64,000 nucleotides of DNA from Cytophagaceae bacterium (GCA_025455005.1 JALONH010000006.1:1-64000); one strand, 5' to 3'. Positions 47,818 to 58,009 are shown, numbered from the stretch's first letter. Translations and numbers: made by a program. The notes: generated by a model not told the origin, from the letters alone.

Positions 47818-47848
47818 CAAAAATACAAATTATTTTAAGATATACGAA
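47818..47848 (-). promoter_or_regulatory. Probable promoter of dut
   Basis: On the minus strand TTCG (47848-47845), a 19-nt spacer, TATTTTTG (47825-47818). The -7 box is a full match and the -33 box has one mismatch. The -33 box overlaps the 3' end of the flippase gene. Confidence 0.5.
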
Positions 47849-49328
47849 TTAAGCTTCGTAATGATATCGCTAAATATCCCAACCAAAGGACGGACAAAAT
47901 ATATCCTCCTACCATCGTATAAGGGGAGTCTACACTCCGCGCATACCAAAATAGGGTAACCAGTACAACGGAACCCAGAATACTTAAAAACAGCCACCTC
48001 ACATTGTAAGGTATCGGGTAATGTTTTTGACCGATGTTATAACTTAACACTACCATACTGCCATAACAAACTGCTGTAACGGCTGCAGCACCAACATAAC
48101 CCATTGAAGGTATGGCTATTATATTCCCTACGATGGTTATTACCGCACCTATTATACTAATTTTAGCTCCCCATAAGGTTTGATCGGAAAGTTTATACCA
48201 TACAGACAATTGGTAATACATGCCTAAAAATAAATTAGCCAGTAATAGAATCGGCACTACGGATAAGCCTTGCCAGTAGGTTTCGTTTCGAAGGAAATGT
48301 TTTATAGTATCGATATGAATGCTGAGCACTACCAATAAGATTATACAAATAAAGGTAAACAGGTGCATCACTTTAGCAAATAAAGCAGGAGCGTTTTTAT
48401 CCGAAGCCCTGGAAAAGAAAAAAGGTTCTGCTGCAAAACGAAACGACTGAACCGTTAATGTCATAAACATGGAAAGTTTATAACATGCTCCATAAATTCC
48501 GAGAGCTTCCATCGTTGAGTAACCGGTATAAAAATTTACGGGTAATAGATATTTTAAAATTACCCGATCTAACATTTCATTCACCATGCCTGCCGAACCT
48601 ATGATCAATATGGGCCATGAATAGTTCCACATAGGAGATACTAAACGAGCTTCCCATGTCCATCGATACGAACGAAAGCTAGACCATAAAAATGGAACTT
48701 GAATCAGATTCGATACTAAATTGGATAAAAAGATGTAGTACACCGCTTCTGAAGGTTGATACCACGTAGAGACCCATTGCAACAAGGTATTATTCGGGTA
48801 CAGTACAATTAATTTGGGCAAGTAGGCGATCAGTATAATGTTTAATCCTACATTAACGAAGATACTTCCCAGCTTTACAGAAGCAAAAGGTAAAGCCTTG
48901 TTCTGTTTTCTCCAACGAGCAAATGGAATCGCAAGTAATGTATCTGTGGCTAATATAGCTACCATGAGATAGATATAATCCGGACGCGAAGCATACTGCA
49001 TCCATTGAGATATAGGGTCTATTAAAAGAATCAATAGAAGCACCAGTATTCCGGTAGTCAAAATCAATTGAGAAACAATATGATTAAATACGCTGGTTTC
49101 ATCCATCCCATCTTTCGATGCAAAACGGAAATAGGTGGTTTCCATACCGTAAATAAAAACGATAGCCATAAAGGCTACATAGGCATAGATATCTGTTACT
49201 ATTCCATAGGCTGACGGCGCTAGAAGAGAAGTATAAAACGGGACCAACAAAAAATTTATAGCCCGTCCCAACATGCTGCTAAGACCGTAAAGGGCTGTTT
49301 GTCCTAATAAACGTTGGATTGCCGACAT
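47835..49328 (-). CDS. Wzx-like polysaccharide/lipid-linked oligosaccharide flippase
   Basis: A 497-aa inner-membrane protein with about 12-14 spans in the MOP (polysaccharide transporter) fold. The start GQTALYGLSSMLGRAINFLL and the internal repeated ALYGACYKLSMF resemble Wzx/RfbX-type proteins. It would move a lipid-linked sugar to the periplasmic face. No sugar genes are next to it, apart from the nucleotidyltransferase downstream. It starts 5 nt after the enoyl-CoA hydratase gene. Confidence 0.85.
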   Translation of the reverse strand: MSAIQRLLGQTALYGLSSMLGRAINFLLVPFYTSLLAPSAYGIVTDIYAYVAFMAIVFIYGMETTYFRFASKDGMDETSVFNHIVSQLILTTGILVLLLILLIDPISQWMQYASRPDYIYLMVAILATDTLLAIPFARWRKQNKALPFASVKLGSIFVNVGLNIILIAYLPKLIVLYPNNTLLQWVSTWYQPSEAVYYIFLSNLVSNLIQVPFLWSSFRSYRWTWEARLVSPMWNYSWPILIIGSAGMVNEMLDRVILKYLLPVNFYTGYSTMEALGIYGACYKLSMFMTLTVQSFRFAAEPFFFSRASDKNAPALFAKVMHLFTFICIILLVVLSIHIDTIKHFLRNETYWQGLSVVPILLLANLFLGMYYQLSVWYKLSDQTLWGAKISIIGAVITIVGNIIAIPSMGYVGAAAVTAVCYGSMVVLSYNIGQKHYPIPYNVRWLFLSILGSVVLVTLFWYARSVDSPYTMVGGYILSVLWLGYLAISLRSLIRIS

Positions 49329-49333
49329 GCCGT

Positions 49334-50122
49334 TTATTTTCCTTTAAAAACAGGAGGCCGCTTTTCTAAAAATGCAGTGGTTCCTTCAATAAAATCCGAC
49401 GTTGCGGAACACCTGCCAAAACTTTTTGCTTCTTCGGGCATGGCTTGTCCCCCGGAAAGTTCAGCTTCTAGAACTAAACGTATACATTCTCTAAGCGCTA
49501 TAGGTGCTTGTTTTAAGATTTGCAACATCCAAGTTTTGGATGTAGTTAATACATCGGAAGGGGAAACTACCGCATTAAAAATGCCCCATTCTAAGGCAGT
49601 GGATGCGTCAATTCTTTGCGCCGTCAGCATAAGTTGTAATGCTCTTCCTCTTCCTACAAGATTGGTCAAACGCTGAGTGCCGCCATAACCCGGAACTAAA
49701 CCCAGCGTGGTTTCCGGTAAACCGATCTGAGCCTGAGCTGAAGCAATGCGAATGTGAGCAGCTAAAGCGAGTTCTAAACCTCCACCTAAAGCAAAACCAT
49801 TTACGGCTGCGATTACCGGTTTAGCACATTGTGCTATTTTTAAAAAAGTGGACTGCCCCTCTTGCGAGAGGATTTGTGCCTCTTCCGAAGTTAATCCTTG
49901 AAATGCTTTTATATCGGCGCCGGCTGCAAATGCTTTATCTCCCTCCCCTATAAGAATCACTCCCTTTATAGAATCCAATGGAACTATTTCTTCGAACACG
50001 GCATCTATCTCTTGAATCATTATCGGATGGAGCGCGTTGAGTTTCTCCGGTCGATTCAACGTAAGGGTTAAAACATCTTGGTCAATCGATATCTTGATAT
50101 ATGTAAAGGTAAGGTCGGACAT
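49334..50122 (-). CDS. Enoyl-CoA hydratase/isomerase family protein
   Basis: A 262-aa crotonase-fold protein. The oxyanion-hole segments are GAAFAAGADIKAF-like (DKAFAAGADIKAF) and NGFALGGGLELALA, and the catalytic-glutamate region LPETTLGLVPGYGGTQRL is intact. It probably hydrates short-chain enoyl-CoA in fatty-acid breakdown. The substrate range cannot be read. Its start overlaps the upstream rhomboid stop codon by one base (TAATG on the minus strand), so translation is coupled. Confidence 0.92.
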   Translation of the reverse strand: MSDLTFTYIKISIDQDVLTLTLNRPEKLNALHPIMIQEIDAVFEEIVPLDSIKGVILIGEGDKAFAAGADIKAFQGLTSEEAQILSQEGQSTFLKIAQCAKPVIAAVNGFALGGGLELALAAHIRIASAQAQIGLPETTLGLVPGYGGTQRLTNLVGRGRALQLMLTAQRIDASTALEWGIFNAVVSPSDVLTTSKTWMLQILKQAPIALRECIRLVLEAELSGGQAMPEEAKSFGRCSATSDFIEGTTAFLEKRPPVFKGK

Positions 50123-50991
50123 TATTTCTGACTGGCTTTAAACAATTTATCTTTTTCTTCTTTGCTCAAGCTTTCATATCCGGAGCGTGAAATCTTATCT
50201 AATATGAAATCGATTTCATCTTGGTTTGGAAACCCTTCCGGATGAATAGGGCCGTGACTTCTGTAAGCGACTTTAATTTTATTGCGTCGGAAAGAAAAAA
50301 ACTTCCAACTTAGAATACGTTGTATAGGTTTACCTAAATCATACCCTTTTCGTAACAGTTTGATGTAAGTAAATCCTAAAAGTGCTCCACCTAGATGGGC
50401 CAAGTTGCCCCCAGCATTATGTTGAGCCGTACCGATTAAAGACAAGAAAATGTAGAAGAGTGCTATATATACAATTTTAACCGGACCAATAAAGAGTAAA
50501 TTAAAACGGTATTCCGGTAGCAAGGTAGCAGCGGCTACAATAACTGCAAAAAGCCCAGCACTCGAGCCAACCAAATAAGCCGATTGCTGATTAAAGGGAG
50601 GTATAAAATTAAAAAAGAGAAGAAAGGCTACAGCTCCGGTAATGATACCTAATATAAAAATGGAGACCAATCGTCTGCTATTAATGTATTCTTGAATCAA
50701 TCCTCCAAACCAAAACAGCCCCAACATATTAAAGAATATATGTAAAGGGCTTGGGATATCATGAGTAAAACCATAAGTTAAAATCGTCCAGGGCTTAACA
50801 ATGAGATCCGTAAGGGCGGAAGGCAATGCTCTCCATGTATAAAGTGTTGACCATAATTGAGAAGAGGAGAATTGGGAAATCAACCAAAACAAACAATCCA
50901 CCACATAGAAAAATACAGAGATCAATATAATTTTGATCAGGGCATTGTCCTGTTTTTTAAATTGGGCGGTCATATCTTCACGAATACTCAT
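50122..50991 (-). CDS. Rhomboid family intramembrane serine protease
   Basis: A 289-aa rhomboid. Catalytic Ser144 is in VGSSAGLF and His199 in GNLAHLGGALLG. HIFFNMLGLFWFGGLIQEY in the second span is also typical. Six predicted membrane spans lie between about 20 and 215, followed by a basic cytoplasmic tail with a 45-residue helix. It is 5 nt downstream of the second rhomboid gene and coupled to the enoyl-CoA hydratase by a one-base overlap. Substrates are unknown. Confidence 0.9.
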   Translation of the reverse strand: MSIREDMTAQFKKQDNALIKIILISVFFYVVDCLFWLISQFSSSQLWSTLYTWRALPSALTDLIVKPWTILTYGFTHDIPSPLHIFFNMLGLFWFGGLIQEYINSRRLVSIFILGIITGAVAFLLFFNFIPPFNQQSAYLVGSSAGLFAVIVAAATLLPEYRFNLLFIGPVKIVYIALFYIFLSLIGTAQHNAGGNLAHLGGALLGFTYIKLLRKGYDLGKPIQRILSWKFFSFRRNKIKVAYRSHGPIHPEGFPNQDEIDFILDKISRSGYESLSKEEKDKLFKASQK

Positions 50992-50996
50992 AACTC

Positions 50997-51785
50997 CTAA
51001 TAAAACGAGTTACGTTGTCTTTTCCAATAGGTTACCAAAATAAAGGCAAATAACATCCCGGAAAGATGGGCAAAATGTGCTACGTTATCGTCCGGTCGGT
51101 CTTGAATTAATTTATATAACTCATATAAACCGTAAGCAGAAACCAAATACTTTGCTTTAATAGGAAATGGAATGAACAAAAGAAACAGTTCTGTATTCGG
51201 GAACAGCAATGCAAAGGTGGCCAACACCCCAAAAACGGCTCCGGAAGCCCCTACCATTCCACGTGCAGCAGATGCATCATAGGATTCTTTAATTGACTTA
51301 ATGGTTTCCGAAATGATTTGAGGGTCATTGGGGTGATGGGCAAAATTTTCGAAGTAGCGTAAATTATTGATATAGGTAAGATGATCATGTTGATCAAAAT
51401 AAGCAACCAATGCATCCGGATTAGGATTATTGATATAGGCCAACAAATCTTGATACATAAGATGTAATTCCCAAGCCCCTACTAACCAATATAAAATTCC
51501 GGCTCCTATTCCGGAGATAAAATACATCCATAAAAACTTTTTATAACCTAGAAATTTTTCTAGAAGAGGGGCAAAAATAATTAATCCAAACATGTTACTG
51601 AATATATGATGAAAATCACCATGTAGAAACATATAGCTTACGAATTGTGTCGGTATGAATTTTCCGGATGCATAACTATGAAGGACTAAGTAATCCGAGG
51701 ATACTACTGTCATGATATTAAACAATACGAAAAACAAAATATTTAAAATGAGTATCTTTTGTACCCAAGGCGTCATTTGAAACAT
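50997..51785 (-). CDS. Rhomboid family intramembrane serine protease
   Basis: A 262-aa rhomboid if started at MFQMTPWVQK (51785), or 259 aa from the next ATG at 51776. Catalytic Ser is in GASGAVFGVLA and His in VAHFAHLSGML. A long hydrophilic insert of about 65 residues (MYQDLLAYINNPNPDALVAY onward) lies between spans, unlike its neighbour. Upstream extension of the frame would overlap mutL by 89 nt and is not supported. It follows mutL by 16 nt and precedes the other rhomboid by 5 nt. Confidence 0.9.
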   Translation of the reverse strand: MFQMTPWVQKILILNILFFVLFNIMTVVSSDYLVLHSYASGKFIPTQFVSYMFLHGDFHHIFSNMFGLIIFAPLLEKFLGYKKFLWMYFISGIGAGILYWLVGAWELHLMYQDLLAYINNPNPDALVAYFDQHDHLTYINNLRYFENFAHHPNDPQIISETIKSIKESYDASAARGMVGASGAVFGVLATFALLFPNTELFLLFIPFPIKAKYLVSAYGLYELYKLIQDRPDDNVAHFAHLSGMLFAFILVTYWKRQRNSFY

Positions 51786-51801
51786 GCTGTAACAGATTTT
51801 C

Positions 51802-53637
51802 TTATTGAAACATTTGAGCAATGCGTTGCATATCCAGTAAGATAAGCGTTTGATTACCGTCCGGTGCAAAGTTAGGTGTTTTACAAGCAAAAAGCTGATC
51901 TATTAATGCATTCATTTCCATTACAGTAAGCTTTGTGCCGGATTTAATGGCGGAACGTTTGGCTAGAGAGCGAGCTAAATTTTCTTTAGGCGATAAGCGA
52001 AAGGTATCACGATTGGTTTTGAATTGTTCAATTAAACCCTCAAACAAATCTTTTTCTTTTCCACTGATGCCGTCTGCCGGTACACCATTTATTACTATCG
52101 TATCATTACTGAAGGTATTAATAACGAATCCCACTTTCTTCAGATCATCTTCCATCTCTTTTACTAAAACAAAATCACTAGGTGAAAGTTGTAAGGTTTG
52201 AGGAAACAAAAACTGTTGAGATATACCCAGTTTATTTGTCAATTGAGCCTCGTATTTTTCAAAAAGAATTCTCTCGTGAGCGGCTTGTTGGTCTACCAAC
52301 AATACTCCGGATTTTACATGTGAAATGATATATCGTTGATGTAATTGAAAAGTTGCCGGGTTTTCAAGGAACAATTCTTCTTTTGAGAAAGTAGTAGGAC
52401 TGTTAATTTTACTAGACAACCGGATACCTTCATTAAAAACCTGCGTTTGTTCCGGTTCTGTTCTATTGTCATCTAATTGTTGCATTAGAATATCCCAACG
52501 AGCCCCTCCTGAAAACGTATCACCGGAACTTTTGTATTTCGTTTGAATTCCTATATCGGCCGGATCTTTTTGTGCTGACCTATCCGGATAGAGTTGTGCA
52601 AAGGAGGAAACATTTACATCAAAGTCAAAATCCAACGAAGGAACCATATTATGACTTCCCAAGGCTTTTTTAATAGATGCTTTTAAAATAGCATAGATTG
52701 TTTTTTCGTCCTCAAATTTTATTTCTGTCTTTGTAGGATGAACATTAACATCTATTGTGTGGGGTGGTACTTGTAAAAAAAGTACATAAAAAGGATATGC
52801 ATCCGAAGGGACTAAATCCTCATAGGCATGCTGAATGGCATGGTGTAAATACCCACTTTTGATATACCGATTATTGACAAAGAAAAACTGATCGCCTTTA
52901 GATTTTTTGGCACTTTCCGGCTTTCCAATATAGCCGTGTATTTGAACTACATCCGTTTCTTCCTTACAGGGAATTTGTTGTTCTCGATAGCTTTGGCCCA
53001 GTACGTTTATAATGCGTTTGCTTAAACTCTCCTCCTGTAATTGAAAAATTTCTAAATCGTTGTGATACATAGAAAAGGCTATCGACGGATAAGCTAGAGC
53101 AGCTCTAGTAAACTCTTCCATGATGTGTCGCATTTCTACCGGGTTCGATTTTAAAAAATTTCGTCTTGCCGGTACATTATAAAACAGGTTTTTAACACTA
53201 ATGGAAGTCCCCACTAGTGTAGCTGTAGTTTGATGTTCCAGTACCTCTGACGCTTCAATCCGCACATAAGTACCCGTTTCTTCCAGTGGCATTCTTGTTT
53301 TTAATTCAACTTGCGCAACGGCTGCAATAGAAGCCATGGCTTCCCCTCTAAATCCGAATGTGAATAAAGCAAACAAATCATCGGCGGTAGCGATTTTAGA
53401 AGTTGCATGTCGTTCAAAACATTTTCTCGCATCCCATGAACTCATGCCTTTCCCATTATCGATAACTTGTACTAACTGTTTTCCCGCATCTTTTACAATC
53501 AATTTAATAGTAGTAGCTCCAGCATCCAGGGCATTTTCTAATAACTCTTTTACCACAGAAGCGGGACGTTGTACCACTTCTCCAGCAGCTATTTGATTGG
53601 CTATATTATCCGGTAATAATCGTATGATATCCGACAT
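51802..53637 (-). CDS. mutL: DNA mismatch repair protein MutL
   Basis: A 611-aa MutL. The GHKL ATPase motifs [25 protein letters not shown] and [10 protein letters not shown] are intact in the N-terminal domain. The C-terminal dimerisation domain has [12 protein letters not shown], close to the DQHA(x)2E(x)4E endonuclease motif but with Gln for His. The family's CPHGRP-like segment is here [11 protein letters not shown]. Whether it nicks DNA is therefore open. It heads the run that continues with the two rhomboids, and it is divergent from the GH3 gene at 53825. Confidence 0.96.
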   Translation of the reverse strand: MSDIIRLLPDNIANQIAAGEVVQRPASVVKELLENALDAGATTIKLIVKDAGKQLVQVIDNGKGMSSWDARKCFERHATSKIATADDLFALFTFGFRGEAMASIAAVAQVELKTRMPLEETGTYVRIEASEVLEHQTTATLVGTSISVKNLFYNVPARRNFLKSNPVEMRHIMEEFTRAALAYPSIAFSMYHNDLEIFQLQEESLSKRIINVLGQSYREQQIPCKEETDVVQIHGYIGKPESAKKSKGDQFFFVNNRYIKSGYLHHAIQHAYEDLVPSDAYPFYVLFLQVPPHTIDVNVHPTKTEIKFEDEKTIYAILKASIKKALGSHNMVPSLDFDFDVNVSSFAQLYPDRSAQKDPADIGIQTKYKSSGDTFSGGARWDILMQQLDDNRTEPEQTQVFNEGIRLSSKINSPTTFSKEELFLENPATFQLHQRYIISHVKSGVLLVDQQAAHERILFEKYEAQLTNKLGISQQFLFPQTLQLSPSDFVLVKEMEDDLKKVGFVINTFSNDTIVINGVPADGISGKEKDLFEGLIEQFKTNRDTFRLSPKENLARSLAKRSAIKSGTKLTVMEMNALIDQLFACKTPNFAPDGNQTLILLDMQRIAQMFQ

Positions 53638-53725
53638 GTTTTTCCCCTCGTATTCCTTTATCGAATGAATAAGTTAATAATGAAGGTTTAAAGTTACCTT
53701 CGAAACATTTAACCCTGCACACAGG

Positions 53726-53759
53726 TTATCCACGAAATGTATATTTTATATGTGAATAA
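53726..53759. promoter_or_regulatory. Pair of inverted DnaA-box-like sites
   Basis: TTATCCACG (53726-53734, 8/9 to the consensus) and, on the other strand, TTATTCACA (53759-53751, full match) face each other across 16 bp of AT-rich sequence in the mutL/GH3 divergent gap. They may bind DnaA and regulate the flanking genes. Two sites are too few to claim an origin. Confidence 0.3.
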
Positions 53760-53824
53760 CATTTTTTCGTAGTACTTTCGTTATAGAAAAAACAACCTTT
53801 TCCTTTGAAATTGGTGCTTTAGGT

Positions 53825-56794
53825 ATGCGCTTCCCCTTACAATCTATCCATCGGTATCTTTTATTTTTACCCATTCTGGCACTTTGTATCAGTTCGGGCA
53901 CCCTACAACGACAACCTCCATTTGCAAGTACAGCCGGTGAGCGTTGGGCAGACAGTGTATTAACCCAACTCAGTGAAGAAGCTTGTATCGGGCAACTATT
54001 TATGGTGGCGGCATACTCGAATAAGGGTCCTGCGCACGAGGATGAAATACGTCAACTAATCCGGGAACAACAGATAGGGGGTGTACTATTTTTTCAAGGA
54101 GGACCGGTTCGACAAGCTATCCTTACCAATGACTATCAACGCATCAGCAAAACACCACTTTTTATTGCCATGGACGCAGAATGGGGGCTTGGAATGCGAC
54201 TCGACAGCGTATTACATTTTCCTAAGCAAATGACATTAGGAGCGCTAACAGAAGATACTCTAATTTACAAGATGGGCAAAGCTGTTGCCCAACAATGCAA
54301 ACGATTGGGAGTACACATCAATTTTGCTCCAGTAGTTGATATCAATAATAATCCTAATAATCCGGTTATAGGGATTCGATCTTTTGGAGAGGATAAGTTT
54401 GCTGTAGCCCGAAAAGGCATAGCATACATGAAGGGTATGCAAGCTGAACATATCTTAACAACAGCAAAACATTTTCCGGGGCATGGCGATACGGAATCGG
54501 ATTCCCATCATAGCTTACCTGTCATTCCACACGCTAAAACGAGTATTGAAACCACAGAACTTTATCCTTTTAAAGCACTTATACAAGAGGGTTTAACCGG
54601 TATGATGGTAGCCCATTTACATGTTCCTGCTTATGATAATACCCCAAATCGAGCAGCATCTTTATCGAAGACAATGGTTACCGATGTATTACAAAGAGAT
54701 CTTGGTTTTGAAGGACTAATATTCACCGACGCCCTAAACATGAAAGGGGTAAGCAGTTATTATAAACCCGGTGAAGTAGATGTAAAAGCATTATTAGCCG
54801 GTAATGATGTGTTATTGTTTGCGGAAAACGTTCCGATAGCTATTAAAAAAATTCAAAAAGCCATTCAAGATAAAGATATTAGTTGGGAAGAGATTAGACG
54901 TAGAGTAAAAAAAATTCTGATGGCCAAGTATTGGTGCGGACTTCATCAGCCACAAAACATTACCATTGAAACGCTTTCAGAAGATCTTCACACATCCTCT
55001 ACTAAGGCGTTTATTCAAACACTTTATGATAAAGCCGGAACTTTAGTACGGCATAACAACTCATTATTACCCATTAAAAATCCGGATATTATTCCATACA
55101 CCGCAATTAGTATAGGTAGTACGGACGTTACACCCGAATGGATAAAAGGCCTTCAACGTTATGGTATTGAAAAGTCCATTTGTATACCTAAAACTTTCTC
55201 GGATTCTATTCTTGCCGGAATTGTCTCCCGGTGCCAAACTACCGATGTTGTGATAGTAGGAGTTCACCAAGTGAATGCTTATAACACCAAAACGTTTGGT
55301 ATCAGTGAATCCACTAAAAAACTTTTACTGCAATTGCGTGCCGCTCAAAAGCAAGTTATTGTTTGCCTATTTGGAACACCCTATGCCTTGAAATATTTTT
55401 CCTCAGCGGATGCGGTACTCTGTTTATACGAAGATAATGTATTTACAGCGCGTACGGCAACTCATTTATTAATGGGAGCACTTCCTACGGCTGGAAAACT
55501 ACCGGTAAATGTAGCTCCCTTTTTAATCCATACCGGCATCCAGACCGAGCGGCAGTCGATAGTGCAATATGGGTACCCCGAACAAGTCCGTATGGATAAC
55601 AAAACTTTACAACGCATTGACACCATAGCCTTACGTGCTATAGCAGAAGGTACTATGCCGGGTTGTCAAGTGGTCGTCATAAAAAACGGCATGATGGTAT
55701 ATCGTAAAAATTTCGGATATCATACATACGATAAAAAAACTCCGGTAGACGATGAAACGTTATATGATATAGCTTCAATCACAAAAGTAGCCGGGACTTT
55801 ACAAGCTGCAATGTTTCTTTATGAAAGAGGATTATTAGACGTTCATAAAAAAGCCTCTTACTACTTACCGGAATTAGTTGGGACCAATAAAGAAAATTTA
55901 GTTCTCGATGATATACTAACACATCAAGCAGGCTTACAAGCTTTTCTACCACATTGGAAAAAAACCGTGGACACCGGATTTATGAGAAGTTATTACCGTT
56001 CCGTTCCGAGTGATAGTTTCCCCAATCATGTAGCACATCAACTATACAGTATAGCTTCGTTAGAAGATAGTTTATGGAAATGGACTATCGAATCGCCTTT
56101 ACTTCCCTACCCGAGAAAAGGCCGTAAAATTCTTCCCTATTCCTATGTATACAGTGACTTGGCTTTCTATATACTGAAACGAATTGTAGAACAACAACTT
56201 CAAATGCCAATAGAAGACTTTGTCCAACAATTTATTTTCGACCCTATGTTGCTCGATGATATTGTTTATTCACCCTTAAGTAATGGCATAGAAGCACAAC
56301 GTATCCCTCCTACAGAAGCGGATAGATATTTTAGAAAACAATTGGTTCAAGGAACCGTCCACGACCCTGGAGCAGCCATGATCGGAGGAGTAGGTGGTCA
56401 TGCCGGTTTATTTGCCAATGCGCATGACTTATCCCTCTTAATGTTAATGAACTTACAACAAGGGTATTATGGCCAATATCGATACCTCCAACCTTCTACC
56501 CTTCAGACTTTTATAACCCCACCTTTTATCACCAATCGACGCGGGTATGGTTGGGATAAACCAGAACCTAGAGGGGGAGGGCCTTGTTCCTATTTGGCTT
56601 CCGATCGTACATTTGGACACACCGGCTTTACCGGAACTTGTGTATGGGTGGACCCCGATCAACAATTAGTTTATGTGTTTTTATCCAATCGTGTTTATCC
56701 GGATGCTTCGAATAATCGATTGATACGAGACGGTATACGCACTCAAATTCAGACGGTTATATACCGTTCTATTTTAAATTACCGTGAACAATAA
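53825..56794 (+). CDS. GH3 beta-N-acetylglucosaminidase fused to serine hydrolase (beta-lactamase fold)
   Basis: A 989-aa envelope protein with a signal peptide (about 10-27). About 45-390 is a GH3 domain: NagZ-like KHFPGHGDTESDSHH (215-229) with the nucleophile Asp302 in FTDALNMKG. A GH3 C-terminal-like region runs to about 580. About 590-989 is a class C beta-lactamase/D-aminopeptidase-type domain: S651-I-T-K654, Y776-S-D, and HTGFTG near the end. It likely trims peptidoglycan fragments by two activities. The fusion is known in Bacteroidota. Confidence 0.9.
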   Translation: MRFPLQSIHRYLLFLPILALCISSGTLQRQPPFASTAGERWADSVLTQLSEEACIGQLFMVAAYSNKGPAHEDEIRQLIREQQIGGVLFFQGGPVRQAILTNDYQRISKTPLFIAMDAEWGLGMRLDSVLHFPKQMTLGALTEDTLIYKMGKAVAQQCKRLGVHINFAPVVDINNNPNNPVIGIRSFGEDKFAVARKGIAYMKGMQAEHILTTAKHFPGHGDTESDSHHSLPVIPHAKTSIETTELYPFKALIQEGLTGMMVAHLHVPAYDNTPNRAASLSKTMVTDVLQRDLGFEGLIFTDALNMKGVSSYYKPGEVDVKALLAGNDVLLFAENVPIAIKKIQKAIQDKDISWEEIRRRVKKILMAKYWCGLHQPQNITIETLSEDLHTSSTKAFIQTLYDKAGTLVRHNNSLLPIKNPDIIPYTAISIGSTDVTPEWIKGLQRYGIEKSICIPKTFSDSILAGIVSRCQTTDVVIVGVHQVNAYNTKTFGISESTKKLLLQLRAAQKQVIVCLFGTPYALKYFSSADAVLCLYEDNVFTARTATHLLMGALPTAGKLPVNVAPFLIHTGIQTERQSIVQYGYPEQVRMDNKTLQRIDTIALRAIAEGTMPGCQVVVIKNGMMVYRKNFGYHTYDKKTPVDDETLYDIASITKVAGTLQAAMFLYERGLLDVHKKASYYLPELVGTNKENLVLDDILTHQAGLQAFLPHWKKTVDTGFMRSYYRSVPSDSFPNHVAHQLYSIASLEDSLWKWTIESPLLPYPRKGRKILPYSYVYSDLAFYILKRIVEQQLQMPIEDFVQQFIFDPMLLDDIVYSPLSNGIEAQRIPPTEADRYFRKQLVQGTVHDPGAAMIGGVGGHAGLFANAHDLSLLMLMNLQQGYYGQYRYLQPSTLQTFITPPFITNRRGYGWDKPEPRGGGPCSYLASDRTFGHTGFTGTCVWVDPDQQLVYVFLSNRVYPDASNNRLIRDGIRTQIQTVIYRSILNYREQ

Positions 56795-56834
56795 GTTGAA
56801 AGTAGAGGCAAACTAAATCACCTAATTTTTTGTT

Positions 56835-57998
56835 ATGTCTAAAACAAAATCACTACGAATGAAAATTGGCATAGTATGTTATCCTACTTATGGAGGTAGC
56901 GGTGTAGTAGCAACAGAGTTAGGGAAAGCTTTGGCAGACAGAGGGCATCAAGTACATTTTATCACCTATTCACAACCTCACCGATTGGATTTTTTTAGTG
57001 AAAATATTGTTTACCATGAAGTAACGATGAAAAGTTACCCGCTTTTTGAGTCTTCCCCTTACGAGATTCTTTTAGCCAGTAAAATGGTGGATGTTGTTCG
57101 TCATGAAAAACTGGAAATTCTTCACGTACACTACGCTATACCCCATGCCTCTGCCGCATTTATGGCAAGAGAAATTCTTAAAAGCCATGGTATTTACATT
57201 CCGGTTGTGACTACATTACATGGAACGGATATAACACTGGTAGGAAAAGATCCGTCGTTTGCTCCGGTCGTAACGTTTTGTATTCATCAGTCTGACGGAG
57301 TAACAGCGGTTTCAGAAGACTTAAAAAAAGAAACCTATTCTACCTTTGATATTCAAAAGGACATCGAAGTGATTCCTAATTTTATCGACTTAGCTCGATT
57401 TAAAAAACAACCCAAGGAGCATTTCAGGAAAGCCATCTGTCCACAAGGCGAAGTATTACTCGTCCATACCTCTAACTTTAGAAAAGTTAAGCGGGTAGAA
57501 GATGTTTTAGCAATATTTGACAAAGTTAGGCATACGATTCCGGCAAAATTACTTTTAGTTGGCGACGGACCCGAGCGGCCTAAAATTGAATCTATTTGTA
57601 GAGACATACATGCTTGTGATGATATCCGTTTTTTAGGAAAATTAGACGCAGTAGAGGAAGTTTTATCCGTAGCAGATGTTTTTCTAATGCCTTCTGAAAA
57701 AGAAAGTTTTGGTTTAGCAGCATTGGAAGCCATGGCCTGCGAAGTACCAGTCATTTCTACCAACGTGGGAGGTCTTCCGGAACTTAATATTCAGGGAGTT
57801 ACAGGGTTTTTAAGTCCAGTGGGGGCAGTTGATGAAATGGCCCAAAACACCCTTCGTCTCTTAGATAAAGACCAATTACCTCAATTTAGAAAAAATGCAT
57901 TAGCTCAAGCCAAAAAATTTGATGCTAAAGTAATTACCCCGGCATATGAGGAGTATTACCGTCAAATTTTGGAGAAATGTCATTCTTTTGTTAAATAA
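56835..57998 (+). CDS. bshA: N-acetyl-alpha-D-glucosaminyl L-malate synthase
   Basis: A 387-aa GT4 glycosyltransferase, first step of bacillithiol synthesis (UDP-GlcNAc + L-malate). The start IGIVCYPTYGGSGVVATELG is diagnostic of BshA. The donor-binding end has SNFRKVKRVEDVL, VGDGPERPKIE and the EX7E-type ESFGLAALEAMA. The frame begins at MSKTKSLRMKIG; the internal Met at residue 9 is an alternative start. bshB and bshC are not in the window. It is 40 nt after the GH3 fusion gene. Confidence 0.93.
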   Translation: MSKTKSLRMKIGIVCYPTYGGSGVVATELGKALADRGHQVHFITYSQPHRLDFFSENIVYHEVTMKSYPLFESSPYEILLASKMVDVVRHEKLEILHVHYAIPHASAAFMAREILKSHGIYIPVVTTLHGTDITLVGKDPSFAPVVTFCIHQSDGVTAVSEDLKKETYSTFDIQKDIEVIPNFIDLARFKKQPKEHFRKAICPQGEVLLVHTSNFRKVKRVEDVLAIFDKVRHTIPAKLLLVGDGPERPKIESICRDIHACDDIRFLGKLDAVEEVLSVADVFLMPSEKESFGLAALEAMACEVPVISTNVGGLPELNIQGVTGFLSPVGAVDEMAQNTLRLLDKDQLPQFRKNALAQAKKFDAKVITPAYEEYYRQILEKCHSFVK

Positions 57999-58009
57999 AA
58001 CCATTTATA

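Noticed and set aside
51786-51890. N-terminal extension of the second rhomboid into mutL
   Set aside because: It would overlap mutL by 89 nt with no matching family sequence. The internal ATG starts fit the family.
53701-53760. Replication origin near mutL
   Set aside because: Only two DnaA-box-like sites, no dnaA nearby and no lasting change in gene orientation around the site.
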